From contig NZ_JBFAZX010000007.1 in NCBI RefSeq assembly GCF_040689395.1, positions 248,001 to 312,000 of the forward strand: a stretch of DNA of 64,000 nt, written 5' to 3'. Below the pieces are notes generated by a model. It saw only the letters and a list, made by a program, of their open reading frames with translations, was not told where the DNA came from and made no database searches. Positions 26,785 through 35,279 of this stretch are shown one piece after another (position 1 is the stretch's first letter; each line of letters begins with the position of its first letter). The position numbers and the translations under genes were made by a program. Origin of the DNA: Dactylosporangium sp040689395. GTDB taxonomy: Bacteria; Actinomycetota; Actinomycetes; Mycobacteriales; Micromonosporaceae.

Positions 26785-27816
26785 TCACGGCTTGCGGGCG
26801 AGCACCGCACCGTTGGCGCCCGGTGCGCCGAACCGAACGGTGCTGATCTGCTCGAACCCGGCCTTGCGCAGCCAGTCGCTGTACTCGGCGACGGTGTAGT
26901 TGCGTCCCCAGGTGCCGACCAGCATGTTCATGCTCATCAACGCGGCGTCCAGCGGCCCGGTCTTCTCGTCGTCGACCAGCAGCTCGCTGATCACCAGCAG
27001 GCCACCGGCCGGCAGGGCCCGGAAACACTTCGCGAGCAGCTCGGCGTTGCGGGGCTCGTCCCAGTCGTGCAGGATCATCGACAGCAGGATGGCGTCGTGG
27101 CCGCCGGGCAGTTCCGGGTCCGCGAAGAAGTCGCCCCCGTGCACGCCGATCCGTTCGCTCAGCCCCATCTCGTCGATCTTCTCGGCGGTGTGCTCGCAGA
27201 CGAACGGGAGGTCGAAGACGGTCGCGCGCAGGCCGGGAAAGTGCCGGCAGAGCTCGACGGCGAAGGCCGCGTTGCCTCCGCCGACGTCCAGCAGCGACGT
27301 GGTGCCGCGCAGGTCGATCGCGCCGGCCAGCTCCCGGGCCGTCAGGGCGGACAGCGGGTACAGGCCGTCCCAGAAGATCTTCGGCCGGGTGCCGGCCTCG
27401 AAGATGCCCTGCTGTTCCTTCGAGGTCACCCGGGCCGGCGCGTTGGCGCGGATGGCGTCGATGACGCGCATCCAGCCGGGATAGACGTACTCGGTGAGCA
27501 TCCGCACGTACTCGCCGAAATAGTATTGGCCGCCGCGGACCAGGTAGGTCTCGGCGACCGGGGTGTTGACGAAGCGGGCTCCGTCACGGCCGAGCAGGCC
27601 GAGGGCGGCGCACGCGGTGAGCAGGATCTCGGCCGGGCGTTCCTCGATGCCGGTCCCGGTGGCGACCTCGGCGACCGTGGCCCCGTGGCGGGCCGACAGG
27701 AACGTGAACAGACCCAGCTGCTCGGCCGCGGCCAGCGTCTGCGAGGCCCACAGGCCGGTGGTCAACTGCATGAGCGCATCGGGCGCCGCGGGCAGCGGCG
27801 CGGACTGGCTGTCCAC
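26785..27816 (-). CDS. SAM-dependent O-methyltransferase, second copy
   Basis: A 343-residue COMT-type methyltransferase. SAM site SLLDVGGGNAAFAVELC, catalytic region LLSMILHDWDEPRNAELLAK. It differs clearly from the gene at 24023, so the two probably act on different hydroxyls. The gene follows the P450 by five bases; GTG 27816 has GAGGAG at a normal distance, while GTG 27825 would overlap the P450 stop. Neocarzinostatin needs one methyltransferase for its naphthoate, so the extra one hints at a dimethoxylated acid. Confidence 0.86.
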   Translation of the reverse strand: MDSQSAPLPAAPDALMQLTTGLWASQTLAAAEQLGLFTFLSARHGATVAEVATGTGIEERPAEILLTACAALGLLGRDGARFVNTPVAETYLVRGGQYYFGEYVRMLTEYVYPGWMRVIDAIRANAPARVTSKEQQGIFEAGTRPKIFWDGLYPLSALTARELAGAIDLRGTTSLLDVGGGNAAFAVELCRHFPGLRATVFDLPFVCEHTAEKIDEMGLSERIGVHGGDFFADPELPGGHDAILLSMILHDWDEPRNAELLAKCFRALPAGGLLVISELLVDDEKTGPLDAALMSMNMLVGTWGRNYTVAEYSDWLRKAGFEQISTVRFGAPGANGAVLARKP

Positions 27817-27821
27817 TGGCT

Positions 27822-29027
27822 TCACTCCTCGGGTCGGTCGCCGGCGAAGCCGACATTGACCTGCTCGAACACGATGTGCCTGCCGTTCTCGAAGTGCCGC
27901 CGCGGCTCCTCGATGAGGTGGAAGACGGGATGCCGGGCCAGCTCGCCCAGGACGGTGCGCAGCTCCAGCCGGGCCAGGTTGGCACCCATGCAGGCGTGGA
28001 TGCCGAAGCCGAAGCTGAGGTGCTGGTGGGAGTTGCCGCGGTCGAGGGAGAACTCGTCCGGCTGCGGGAACTTCTCCGGGTCGCGGTTGCCGGCGTCGAT
28101 CACGACCACCACTCGCGATCCGGCGGGGATGTCCGTGCCGGCGATCGTCACATCCCTGGTGGTGACGCGGGTGAACCGGTCCGTCGGGCACCAGCGCCGC
28201 AGCGTCTCGTCGGCCGCGACCGACATCAGCTCCGGCTCGGCCGCGAGCCGCCGCTGCAGATCAGGGTGGTTGCCGAGGTGCCAGAGCATCCTGCTGATGG
28301 TGTTCATCGTGGTCTCGTGACCGGCGATGCAGTACGACACGATGATCGAGTGCAGGGTCTCCTCGGGGATCGGCCGACCGTCGATCTCCATGCGCACCAG
28401 CCGCGACAGGTACGTGTCGCTGTGGTCCCGGCGCGCGTTGGCCACCTCGGCGGAGAGCAGTTCCTGGAACGCCGGCCAGAACTTCGCCGGGTCCTTCGCG
28501 AAGTGCTTCCACATGGTCGCCGTGAGGTCCCGGACCTGGTGCTGGGCCCGCTCCGACAGCCCGATCGCGATCGCCAGCACGCCGATCGCGAGCGGCTTCG
28601 CCACCTCCGCGACGATCTCGCCGTGCCCGCGGGCGATCATCGGCGCGATCAGGTCGGCGGCCAGCCGGCTGACCTGCGGCTCCAGGCCGCGCACCTCCTC
28701 CGCCAGCAGGGGAGGGGTCATGAGCTGCCGCAGGACGCGATGCTCGGGCGGGTCGTAGTCGATCGGGGAGTGCTTGGGCATCCCCTTGGCCCGCGGGTAG
28801 AACACGCCGCTGGCTGAGCTGAAGGTCTCGTGGTCCTTCAGGACCCCGCGGATCAGCGCATAACGCGACACGACCCACATGCCGCCGTGCGCCTCGGTGT
28901 AGGTGACACCCGGACCGTCCCGGAGCCGGCCGTTCACGATCTCCGCGACCTCAGGGGTGAAGTCGGGGTCGTGGTAGTCGTACCTACGGGTGAGCCGGTC
29001 GATGATTCCGAGCTGCGTTGTCGTCAT
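27822..29027 (-). CDS. Cytochrome P450 of the aromatic-acid operon (NcsB3-like)
   Basis: A 401-residue bacterial P450. The oxygen-binding I-helix IAGHETTMNT, the ExxR motif DETLRRW and the haem loop FGFGIHACMGANLARLE with its cysteine are intact. ATG 29027 follows GGAGA. It is the first gene of a minus-strand operon (P450, methyltransferase, ligase, methyltransferase) divergent from the iterative PKS. In neocarzinostatin NcsB3 hydroxylates the naphthoate ring before methylation; the same role is inferred here. No ferredoxin gene is adjacent. Confidence 0.9.
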   Translation of the reverse strand: MTTTQLGIIDRLTRRYDYHDPDFTPEVAEIVNGRLRDGPGVTYTEAHGGMWVVSRYALIRGVLKDHETFSSASGVFYPRAKGMPKHSPIDYDPPEHRVLRQLMTPPLLAEEVRGLEPQVSRLAADLIAPMIARGHGEIVAEVAKPLAIGVLAIAIGLSERAQHQVRDLTATMWKHFAKDPAKFWPAFQELLSAEVANARRDHSDTYLSRLVRMEIDGRPIPEETLHSIIVSYCIAGHETTMNTISRMLWHLGNHPDLQRRLAAEPELMSVAADETLRRWCPTDRFTRVTTRDVTIAGTDIPAGSRVVVVIDAGNRDPEKFPQPDEFSLDRGNSHQHLSFGFGIHACMGANLARLELRTVLGELARHPVFHLIEEPRRHFENGRHIVFEQVNVGFAGDRPEE

Positions 29028-29319
29028 CTTTCTCCGCTCAACCTGGGGGCAGGGCTGTCCGCGTAGCCGACACCTGACGAGTCTGTCGACGACGCCTGTC
29101 CCCGGCATCTCCTGAAATGCCGTCCCGGGGTGGACATGACACGTCGGGAGATGCAACGGCCGCCCCGCCCTCGGCAGAATTCCCGGTGCGAGGCGACTAT
29201 CTGTGCGTCCATTCTCGCCGCGCGTCAACCTATCCGCGGAAAGCGCGCACCACAGGCCGGAATCCATTCAGAACGGGTATTCGGGTACGCCGTTTCGTGA
29301 ATTGAAGAGGAGCGAGGAA
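29028..29319. promoter_or_regulatory. Divergent promoter of the aromatic-acid genes
   Basis: 292 bases separating the P450 operon (minus) from the PKS (plus). At 29101-29121 it holds CCCGGCATCTC-N5-ATGCC, resembling the motif found upstream of 38151 and 40638, and at 29148 GAGATGCAACGG in the opposite orientation. AGGAG elements at 29307 precede the PKS TTG start. Confidence 0.55.
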
Positions 29320-32300
29320 TTGACCGAGCACACAGAGCCCGAAGACGCGATCGCCATTATCGGCATGAGCTGCCGGTTCGCGCCGGACCTCGATTCGCTG
29401 GAAAAGTTCTGGGAGTTTCTCAAGACCGGCCGCAGCACGGTGAGCGCCATGCCGGAGAAACGCTGGCGCCCGTATGCGGAGAGCAGCCCCAGGGCGACCG
29501 CGATCATGCGGAACACCACCCTGCTCGGCTCGTTCCTCGACGACATCGAGGGCTTCGACGCGGACTTCTTCGGCATCTCGCCCCGGGAAGCGGACTTCCT
29601 GGACCCGCAGCAGCGGTTCATGCTCGAACTCACCTGGGAGGCGCTGGCGGACGCCGGCATGGCACCGTTGTCGCTGCGCGGCACGGACGTGGGCGTGTTC
29701 GTCGCCGCGAACTCCAACGACTACGGCCGCCGGCTGCTGGAGGACATCCCGCTCACCGGCGCGTACGCCGTCAACGGCACGACCTACTACGGCATCGCCA
29801 ACCGGGTCTCGTACTTCCTGGACCTGCACGGCCCCAGCCTGGCCGTGGACACCGCGTGTGCCGGTTCGCTGACCGCGGTGCATCTGGCCGCGCAGAGCCT
29901 GCGCGACGGCGAGACGCCGCTGGCCGTCGTCGGCGGCCTCAACATCATGGCGACCCCCGCGCTGAACGTCGCGTTGGAGGGCAGCGGCGCGTTGGCCCCG
30001 GACGGCAGGAGCAAGGCGTTCGACGGCGACGCCGACGGTTACGGCCGCGGCGAGGGCGCGGGTGTCCTGGTGCTCAAGCGCCTCGCCGACGCGCGCCGCG
30101 ACGGTGACCCGGTACAGGCGGTCATCCTCGGCAGCGGCGTGTTCCAGGACGGCCGTTCCGAGGGCATGATGGCGCCCAACGCCGACGCGCAGGAGCACAT
30201 GCTGCGCCGGGTGTACGAACGGGTCGGCATCGCACCGTCCTCGGTGGACTACGTCGAGGCGCACGGCACCGGCACCCCCACCGGGGACGGCAAGGAGATC
30301 GAGGCGCTCGCCAAGGTCTTCGGGCCCGGCCGCAGTGCCTCGAACCCCTGCCTGGTCGGCTCGGTGAAGCCGAACATCGGCCACGTCGAGGGCGGTTCGG
30401 GCATCGCCGGCGTGATCAAGACCGTGCTGGCCATGCGGCACCGGCTGCTGCCGCCGAGCCTGCACGCCACACCCACTCCGGAGGTCGACTGGGACCGATC
30501 GGGACTGCGCCTCGTCGCGAAGCGCACCCCGTGGAAGGTCGGCGAGCGGCCCCGTCGGGCCGGCGTGTCCAGCTACGGCGTCGGCGGCACCATCGCCCAC
30601 CTCATCCTCCAGGAGGGCCCGGCGCTGGACGCCCCGGCCACCGAGGCCGGCAGCGCCCGGCCGAAGGTGTACCCGCTGTCGGCCATGTCCGAGGCGGGGC
30701 TGCGTGCGCTGAGCGCGTCGGTCACGGACTGGCTGATCGAGAATCCGGACGCTTCGCTGCCGTCGCTCGGCCACACGTTGACCCACCGGCGCTCACACCT
30801 GGCCCAGCGCGCGGCCGTGGTGGCGGGCTCCGCCGAGGAACTCACGCAGCGGCTGCGTGACCTGGCCGAGGGCGTGATCGCGCCCGGCACCGGCTGGGCC
30901 CGGTGCGCCCCCGGCCAGCAGAACGGTGTGGTCTGGGTCTTCTCCGGCCATGGCGCGCAGTGGTCCGGCATGGGCCGGCAACTGCTCGCCGAGGATCCGG
31001 TCTTCGCCGCCGCGATCGACGACCTGGCCGACGTGTTCCGCGCCGAGCTCGGCTGGACACCGCGCGAGGCCCTGGTGGCCGGTGGCCCGTGGAGCGCCGC
31101 GCACATCCAGGCCCTGACCGTCGCGATGCAGCTCGGTCTCGTCGCGGTCTGGCGCAGTCGCGGCCTGCGTCCGGGCGCGGCGATCGGCCACTCCGTCGGG
31201 GAGATCGCCGCCGCGGTGGCCGCCGGATCGCTGGACCCGCACGACGCGGTGCGCTTCGCCTGCCGTCGCGCGGCCGCGCTGCAGCGCCTGGAGGGCCTCG
31301 GCCGGATGGCGATGGCGAGCGTTCCGTTCGAGCAGGCCCGGCAGATGCTGGACGGCCGCGACGACATCGAGGCCGCGATCTCCGCCAGCCCGCACTCCAC
31401 GGTGATCTCCGGGGACGGCCCGGCGATCGAGGCGCTCCTGCCACAGTGGAATGCGGCCGGTATCCAGACGCGATGGATCAACTCGGACATCGCGTTCCAC
31501 AGCCGGCACGTGGACACCGTGCTCGAGGAGGTCGAGACCGCCGCCCGGGAGCTGGTCGCCCGGCCGCCCGTGGTGCCGCTGTACAGCACCGCCCTGAGTG
31601 ACCCCCGCGCCGGCGACACTCGCGACAGCGCGTACTGGGCGACGAACCTGCGCCAGCCGGTCCGCTTCGCCGAGGCGATCGAGGCCGCGCTCGAGGACGG
31701 TCACCGGCTCTTCGTCGAGGTGTCCGCCCATCCCGTGGTGACGCACTCGATCAGCGAGACCGTGCACCACCTCGGCATCGAGGACGCCACGGTGACCGGC
31801 ACGCTGGTCCGCAACGCCGACGAGGTGCGCACCCTGCTGGGTAACCTGGCCAAGTTGCACTGCAACGGCGCGGCGGTCGACTGGTCCTGCGACCACCCCG
31901 GCGGCGAGCTGCTCGCGGTGCCGGCCGTCGCCTGGCAGCACCGGCCGTACTGGATCTTCCCGGACGCCGGCTCGGACGCCGGTCTCGGCGGCGGCCACGA
32001 CCCGTCCCGGCACAGCCTGCTCGGCGGGCGGATGACCGTCAGCGGCGCACCGTCACGGCAGGTCTGGCAGACCTACCTCGACGTGGCCAGCCGGCCGTAC
32101 CCCCTCTACCACGGGCTGGTCGGCGTCGAGGTGACCCCGGCCGCCTCGATCATCAACACGTTCGCGGAGGCGGCCGCCGACGCCAGTTCGGCATCGCTTT
32201 CCGACATCGTGCTGCGCACCCCGCTCGCGGTCGAGCCGCCCCGGGTGGTGCAGATCGTCCGCGAGGGTCTGTCGCTGTCGCTGGCCACCCAGATCGCGAG

Positions 32301-34590
32301 CGAGTCCACTCCGGACGGTGACGACGAGTGGCTCACACACACCACGGCGACCGTCGATGTGGGGGCGGCGCCGCCGTCCGGGTGGATCGACGCCGACGCG
32401 CTGCGCGCCCGGCTGGCAGAGGGATCCCCGGCCCGGGTCGGGGAGATGTTCGAGCGCATGGGCGTCGGCGGGTACGCCTTCCCGTGGGAGATGGTCGAGC
32501 TGCGCCGCGATGACCAGGAGCAGTTCGCCGTCCTGGACATCGTCCCGCCGCCCGCGACCGAGGCGACCAGCTGGGCCCACGTCATCGACGGAGCGTTGAC
32601 CATCAGCGCGGTCGTGGTCGCGCCCGGCGACGCCACCACCCTGTGGATGTCGAAGTCGATCGAACGGGTCGCCTTCCGCGGCAGGCCGCCGGCCCGCGTC
32701 ATGGTGCACAGCCGGCGTTCGCCACGCTCGCCGCTGGACACCGTGGACGTGTGGGTCTCCGGTATGGACGGCGACGTCCTCTGCGTCTGCGCGGGCCTGC
32801 GGTTCGCGGCGGTCGAGCACCTCGGCTCAGCGGTCCTGCCTCGCGAACTCGTCCACGAGATCGCCTGGCGGCCGTTGCCGGCCGGCGAACGCAGCGGCAC
32901 CGCCGACCTGAGCCAGGTGGTCTTCGTCGGCGACGCGGCGGTGGCCGGTGCGCTGGCGCAGCGCTTCGAGGCCGCCGGGGTCCCCTGCGCCCACGTCGCG
33001 GACGAGCCGGACGCCGCGGACGGTCAGATCGGCCTGGGCCTGGATCTGCTCAGGCGGGCCGGGGCGATCGTGGTCGTGCCGTCACTCACCCGGCCGGGTG
33101 AGACCGTCGAACGATCCGCGGAGCGGGCGGCGTGGTTGCTCGTGCGGACCGTCCAACGCCTGATCGAGATCCGCGCCGACGCGGCCAGCGAGGTCGCGCC
33201 GCAGCGGATCTGGTCGCTGACCCGCGGCGTGCGCGACGCGCGGGACGAACGCTCCGTGGCGCACGGCCCCGTGTGGGGCGCGTCCAGGATCGTCGCGGGG
33301 GAGCACCCCGAACTCTGGGGTGGCGCGGTCGACCTGCCCGGCGTCGGCGACGTGGACGACGAGACGAGCGCCCAGCTGCTGAGCGTGCTGCGCGAGGCGG
33401 CCGGCAAGGAGGACGTCATCTCACTGGCCCCCGGCGGCGTCGAGGTCGCCCGGCTGACCCAGATCGAGCGCAGCGCCGACGGCAACCCGTTGCAGTGTTC
33501 GCCGGCCGGGACCGTGCTGATCACCGGCGGGCTCGGCTCGCTCGGCCTGGAGGTGGCCCGCTGGCTGGTCGATCACGGTGCGCGCCGGCTGCTGCTGACC
33601 AGCCGCCGCGGCCTGCCGCCCCGTTCGGAGTGGGGCAGCGTCAGCGAGCCCAGCGTCCTGCGGCAGATCGAGGGTGTCCTGGCCCTGGAGGCGCTGGGCG
33701 TGACCGTGGTGGCGCTGGCGCTGGACATCACCGACGCCGCCGAGGTCGCCCGCAAGCTCGCGCCCGGCGCGCTCGGCCTGCCCGCGATCCGGGGCATCGT
33801 CCACGCCGCCGGGGTGGTCAACGACGACCTGGTGGACAAGGTGCAGCTGGCCGGGCTGCGCGACGTCATGGCGCCGAAGGCCGCCGGAGCGATGGTGCTG
33901 CACCGCCTCTTCCCGCCCGGTGAGCTGGAGTTCTTCGTGATGTTCTCCTCCAGTGGCCAGTTCGCCCGGCTCTCCGGGCAGACCAGCTACGCGGCGGCGA
34001 ACTCGTTCATGGACGCGCTGGCCGCGCACCGCAACTCCGGTGGCCACGTCGAGACCCGCAGCATGGGCTGGACGGCCTGGCGTGGCCTCGGTCTGGCATC
34101 GGGCATCGCCAGCACCATGCTGGAGGCCAACTCCCGCGGGCTGGACGCCGTCTCGGTGGCTGAGGCGTTGCGGGCCTGGTCGTTCGGCGACCGGTTCCAG
34201 GCGAGCTACCAGGCGGTCCTGCGGGTCCTGCCGACCCCGCCGAATGCGCCGCGGCTGCCGATGTTCCGGGAACTGACCGCCACCGACGACACGCATACCG
34301 CCGCCGGCCCGGGATTCAGCGTCGACTTCGAGGCCCTGTCCGACGAGGACATCCGGCAGCGGGTCAGCGCCGACGTCCGCGAGCAGGTGGCGGCCGAGCT
34401 CAATCTCGACCCTGTGGACGTCGAGCCCAAGCGACCGCTGGTCGAGCTCGGTGTCGACTCGGTGATGACGGTCGCGCTGCGGATCCGGCTGCAGCGCCGC
34501 TACGGCCTGGACCTGCCGCCCACGATCCTATGGGCGAAGCCGACCGTCGCCGCCCTGTCCGAGCACGTCATCGACAACCTGAGCCCCTGA
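29320..34590 (+). CDS. Iterative type I PKS, naphthoic/benzoic acid synthase type (NcsB/AziB-like)
   Basis: A 1756-residue single-module synthase, KS-AT-DH-KR-ACP. KS: about 14-440, active Cys180 (DTACAGS), HGTGTPTGD and NIGHVEGG. AT: about 540-850, Ser625 in GHSVGE, with a malonyl-type IAFHSRH. DH/thioester-hydrolase-like domain: His931 in the HxxxGxxxxP motif HGLVGVEVTP. KR: nucleotide site GGLGSLG near 1402, Ser and Tyr1557 in the SSSGQF...SYAAAN segment. ACP: Ser1714 in LGVDSVMT. There is no thioesterase, no methyltransferase and no C-terminal PPTase, so this is not the enediyne PksE. TTG 29320 follows AGGAGCGAGG. Size and domain order match synthases making 2-hydroxy-5-methyl-naphthoate or 6-methylsalicylate. 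Which one cannot be told from motifs alone. Confidence 0.93.
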   Translation: MTEHTEPEDAIAIIGMSCRFAPDLDSLEKFWEFLKTGRSTVSAMPEKRWRPYAESSPRATAIMRNTTLLGSFLDDIEGFDADFFGISPREADFLDPQQRFMLELTWEALADAGMAPLSLRGTDVGVFVAANSNDYGRRLLEDIPLTGAYAVNGTTYYGIANRVSYFLDLHGPSLAVDTACAGSLTAVHLAAQSLRDGETPLAVVGGLNIMATPALNVALEGSGALAPDGRSKAFDGDADGYGRGEGAGVLVLKRLADARRDGDPVQAVILGSGVFQDGRSEGMMAPNADAQEHMLRRVYERVGIAPSSVDYVEAHGTGTPTGDGKEIEALAKVFGPGRSASNPCLVGSVKPNIGHVEGGSGIAGVIKTVLAMRHRLLPPSLHATPTPEVDWDRSGLRLVAKRTPWKVGERPRRAGVSSYGVGGTIAHLILQEGPALDAPATEAGSARPKVYPLSAMSEAGLRALSASVTDWLIENPDASLPSLGHTLTHRRSHLAQRAAVVAGSAEELTQRLRDLAEGVIAPGTGWARCAPGQQNGVVWVFSGHGAQWSGMGRQLLAEDPVFAAAIDDLADVFRAELGWTPREALVAGGPWSAAHIQALTVAMQLGLVAVWRSRGLRPGAAIGHSVGEIAAAVAAGSLDPHDAVRFACRRAAALQRLEGLGRMAMASVPFEQARQMLDGRDDIEAAISASPHSTVISGDGPAIEALLPQWNAAGIQTRWINSDIAFHSRHVDTVLEEVETAARELVARPPVVPLYSTALSDPRAGDTRDSAYWATNLRQPVRFAEAIEAALEDGHRLFVEVSAHPVVTHSISETVHHLGIEDATVTGTLVRNADEVRTLLGNLAKLHCNGAAVDWSCDHPGGELLAVPAVAWQHRPYWIFPDAGSDAGLGGGHDPSRHSLLGGRMTVSGAPSRQVWQTYLDVASRPYPLYHGLVGVEVTPAASIINTFAEAAADASSASLSDIVLRTPLAVEPPRVVQIVREGLSLSLATQIASESTPDGDDEWLTHTTATVDVGAAPPSGWIDADALRARLAEGSPARVGEMFERMGVGGYAFPWEMVELRRDDQEQFAVLDIVPPPATEATSWAHVIDGALTISAVVVAPGDATTLWMSKSIERVAFRGRPPARVMVHSRRSPRSPLDTVDVWVSGMDGDVLCVCAGLRFAAVEHLGSAVLPRELVHEIAWRPLPAGERSGTADLSQVVFVGDAAVAGALAQRFEAAGVPCAHVADEPDAADGQIGLGLDLLRRAGAIVVVPSLTRPGETVERSAERAAWLLVRTVQRLIEIRADAASEVAPQRIWSLTRGVRDARDERSVAHGPVWGASRIVAGEHPELWGGAVDLPGVGDVDDETSAQLLSVLREAAGKEDVISLAPGGVEVARLTQIERSADGNPLQCSPAGTVLITGGLGSLGLEVARWLVDHGARRLLLTSRRGLPPRSEWGSVSEPSVLRQIEGVLALEALGVTVVALALDITDAAEVARKLAPGALGLPAIRGIVHAAGVVNDDLVDKVQLAGLRDVMAPKAAGAMVLHRLFPPGELEFFVMFSSSGQFARLSGQTSYAAANSFMDALAAHRNSGGHVETRSMGWTAWRGLGLASGIASTMLEANSRGLDAVSVAEALRAWSFGDRFQASYQAVLRVLPTPPNAPRLPMFRELTATDDTHTAAGPGFSVDFEALSDEDIRQRVSADVREQVAAELNLDPVDVEPKRPLVELGVDSVMTVALRIRLQRRYGLDLPPTILWAKPTVAALSEHVIDNLSP

Positions 34591-34651
34591 GCCGCACCGG
34601 CTGCCGGCGGACCGAACCAACCGCGTACCGAATAACGAGAGGATGCAGACA

Positions 34652-35068
34652 ATGGCCAGCACCGAACGGACCGACTCCCTGACCGACTCCGACAAAGCCG
34701 CCGTCGCCGGGCTCACCCAGCGGATGGTGGCGGCCTGGTCCGGCCACGACGCGGATGCCTTCGCCGACCTGTTCGTCGAGGACGGCACCATGATCCTGCC
34801 GGGCGTCTTCCGCGCCGGCCGCGAGGAGATCCGGGCGTTCATGGCCGCCGCCTTCCAGGCCGAGTACAAGGGCAGCCAGGTCACCGGGCAGCCGCTGCAC
34901 CTGCGGTTCCTGGGTCCGGACGTGGCCGTGCTGCTGACCGAGGGTGGGGTGCTGGCGCCGGGCGACACTGAGGTGACCAGCGCCCGCGCGATCCGGGCGA
35001 CCTGGCTCGCCACGAAGCGTGACGGGCAGTGGCGCCTGGCCGGTTACCAGAACAGCCCGCGCAACTGA
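34652..35068 (+). CDS. SgcJ/EcaC-family (SnoaL-like, NTF2-fold) protein
   Basis: A 138-residue cone-fold protein of the TIGR02246 family, named after SgcJ of the C-1027 enediyne cluster. Typical segments are LTQRMVAAWSGHDADAFADL, DLFVEDGTMILPG and REEIRAFMAAAF. SgcJ-type proteins are shared by enediyne clusters but their reaction is not firmly known. It begins 61 bases after the PKS stop with GAGAGG ahead of ATG 34652, so it is likely cotranscribed with the PKS. A 13-bp hairpin ends the unit. Confidence 0.84.
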   Translation: MASTERTDSLTDSDKAAVAGLTQRMVAAWSGHDADAFADLFVEDGTMILPGVFRAGREEIRAFMAAAFQAEYKGSQVTGQPLHLRFLGPDVAVLLTEGGVLAPGDTEVTSARAIRATWLATKRDGQWRLAGYQNSPRN

Positions 35069-35131
35069 CATCTGGCGGGTCACCTGCGGCGTGAACGTCG
35101 CCGGTCGACGCCGCCAGGCGGGTCCGCAGTG

Positions 35132-35165
35132 GCCGCAGCTCCGGTGCACCGCCCGGAGCTGCGGC
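35132..35165 (+). terminator. Strong hairpin terminator of the PKS-SgcJ unit
   Basis: Perfect 13-bp stem GCCGCAGCTCCGG/CCGGAGCTGCGGC, 8-base loop, followed by TTT. Confidence 0.8.
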
Positions 35166-35207
35166 TTTGCGCGTCCCGCGAGCGGGATGGAACCCGTGCG
35201 CTGGTGA

Positions 35208-35236
35208 TGTCGAAATCCATCCGGCGACTCCGACTA
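35208..35236 (+). promoter_or_regulatory. ECF42-type promoter of the exporter gene
   Basis: TGTCGA (35208-35213), 17-base spacer, CGACTA (35231-35236), with flanks AAATCC after the -35 and CTC before and CCT after the -10. The same composite occurs at 39376-39348 and 45422-45394 on the minus strand. The start codon is 43 bases further on. Confidence 0.72.
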
Positions 35237-35279
35237 CCTATTGAGGTATCGCGTCAGCACCTGGACCCGAGGGGAATTC

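Noticed and set aside
29230..30786. Minus-strand open frame of 518 residues
   Set aside because: Antisense to the KS-AT region of the PKS with shadow-type composition.
29320..34590. Considered as the enediyne PksE
   Set aside because: It has KS-AT-DH-KR-ACP order and ends in the ACP; PksE has the ACP before KR-DH and a C-terminal PPTase domain. The aromatic-acid synthase assignment fits better.
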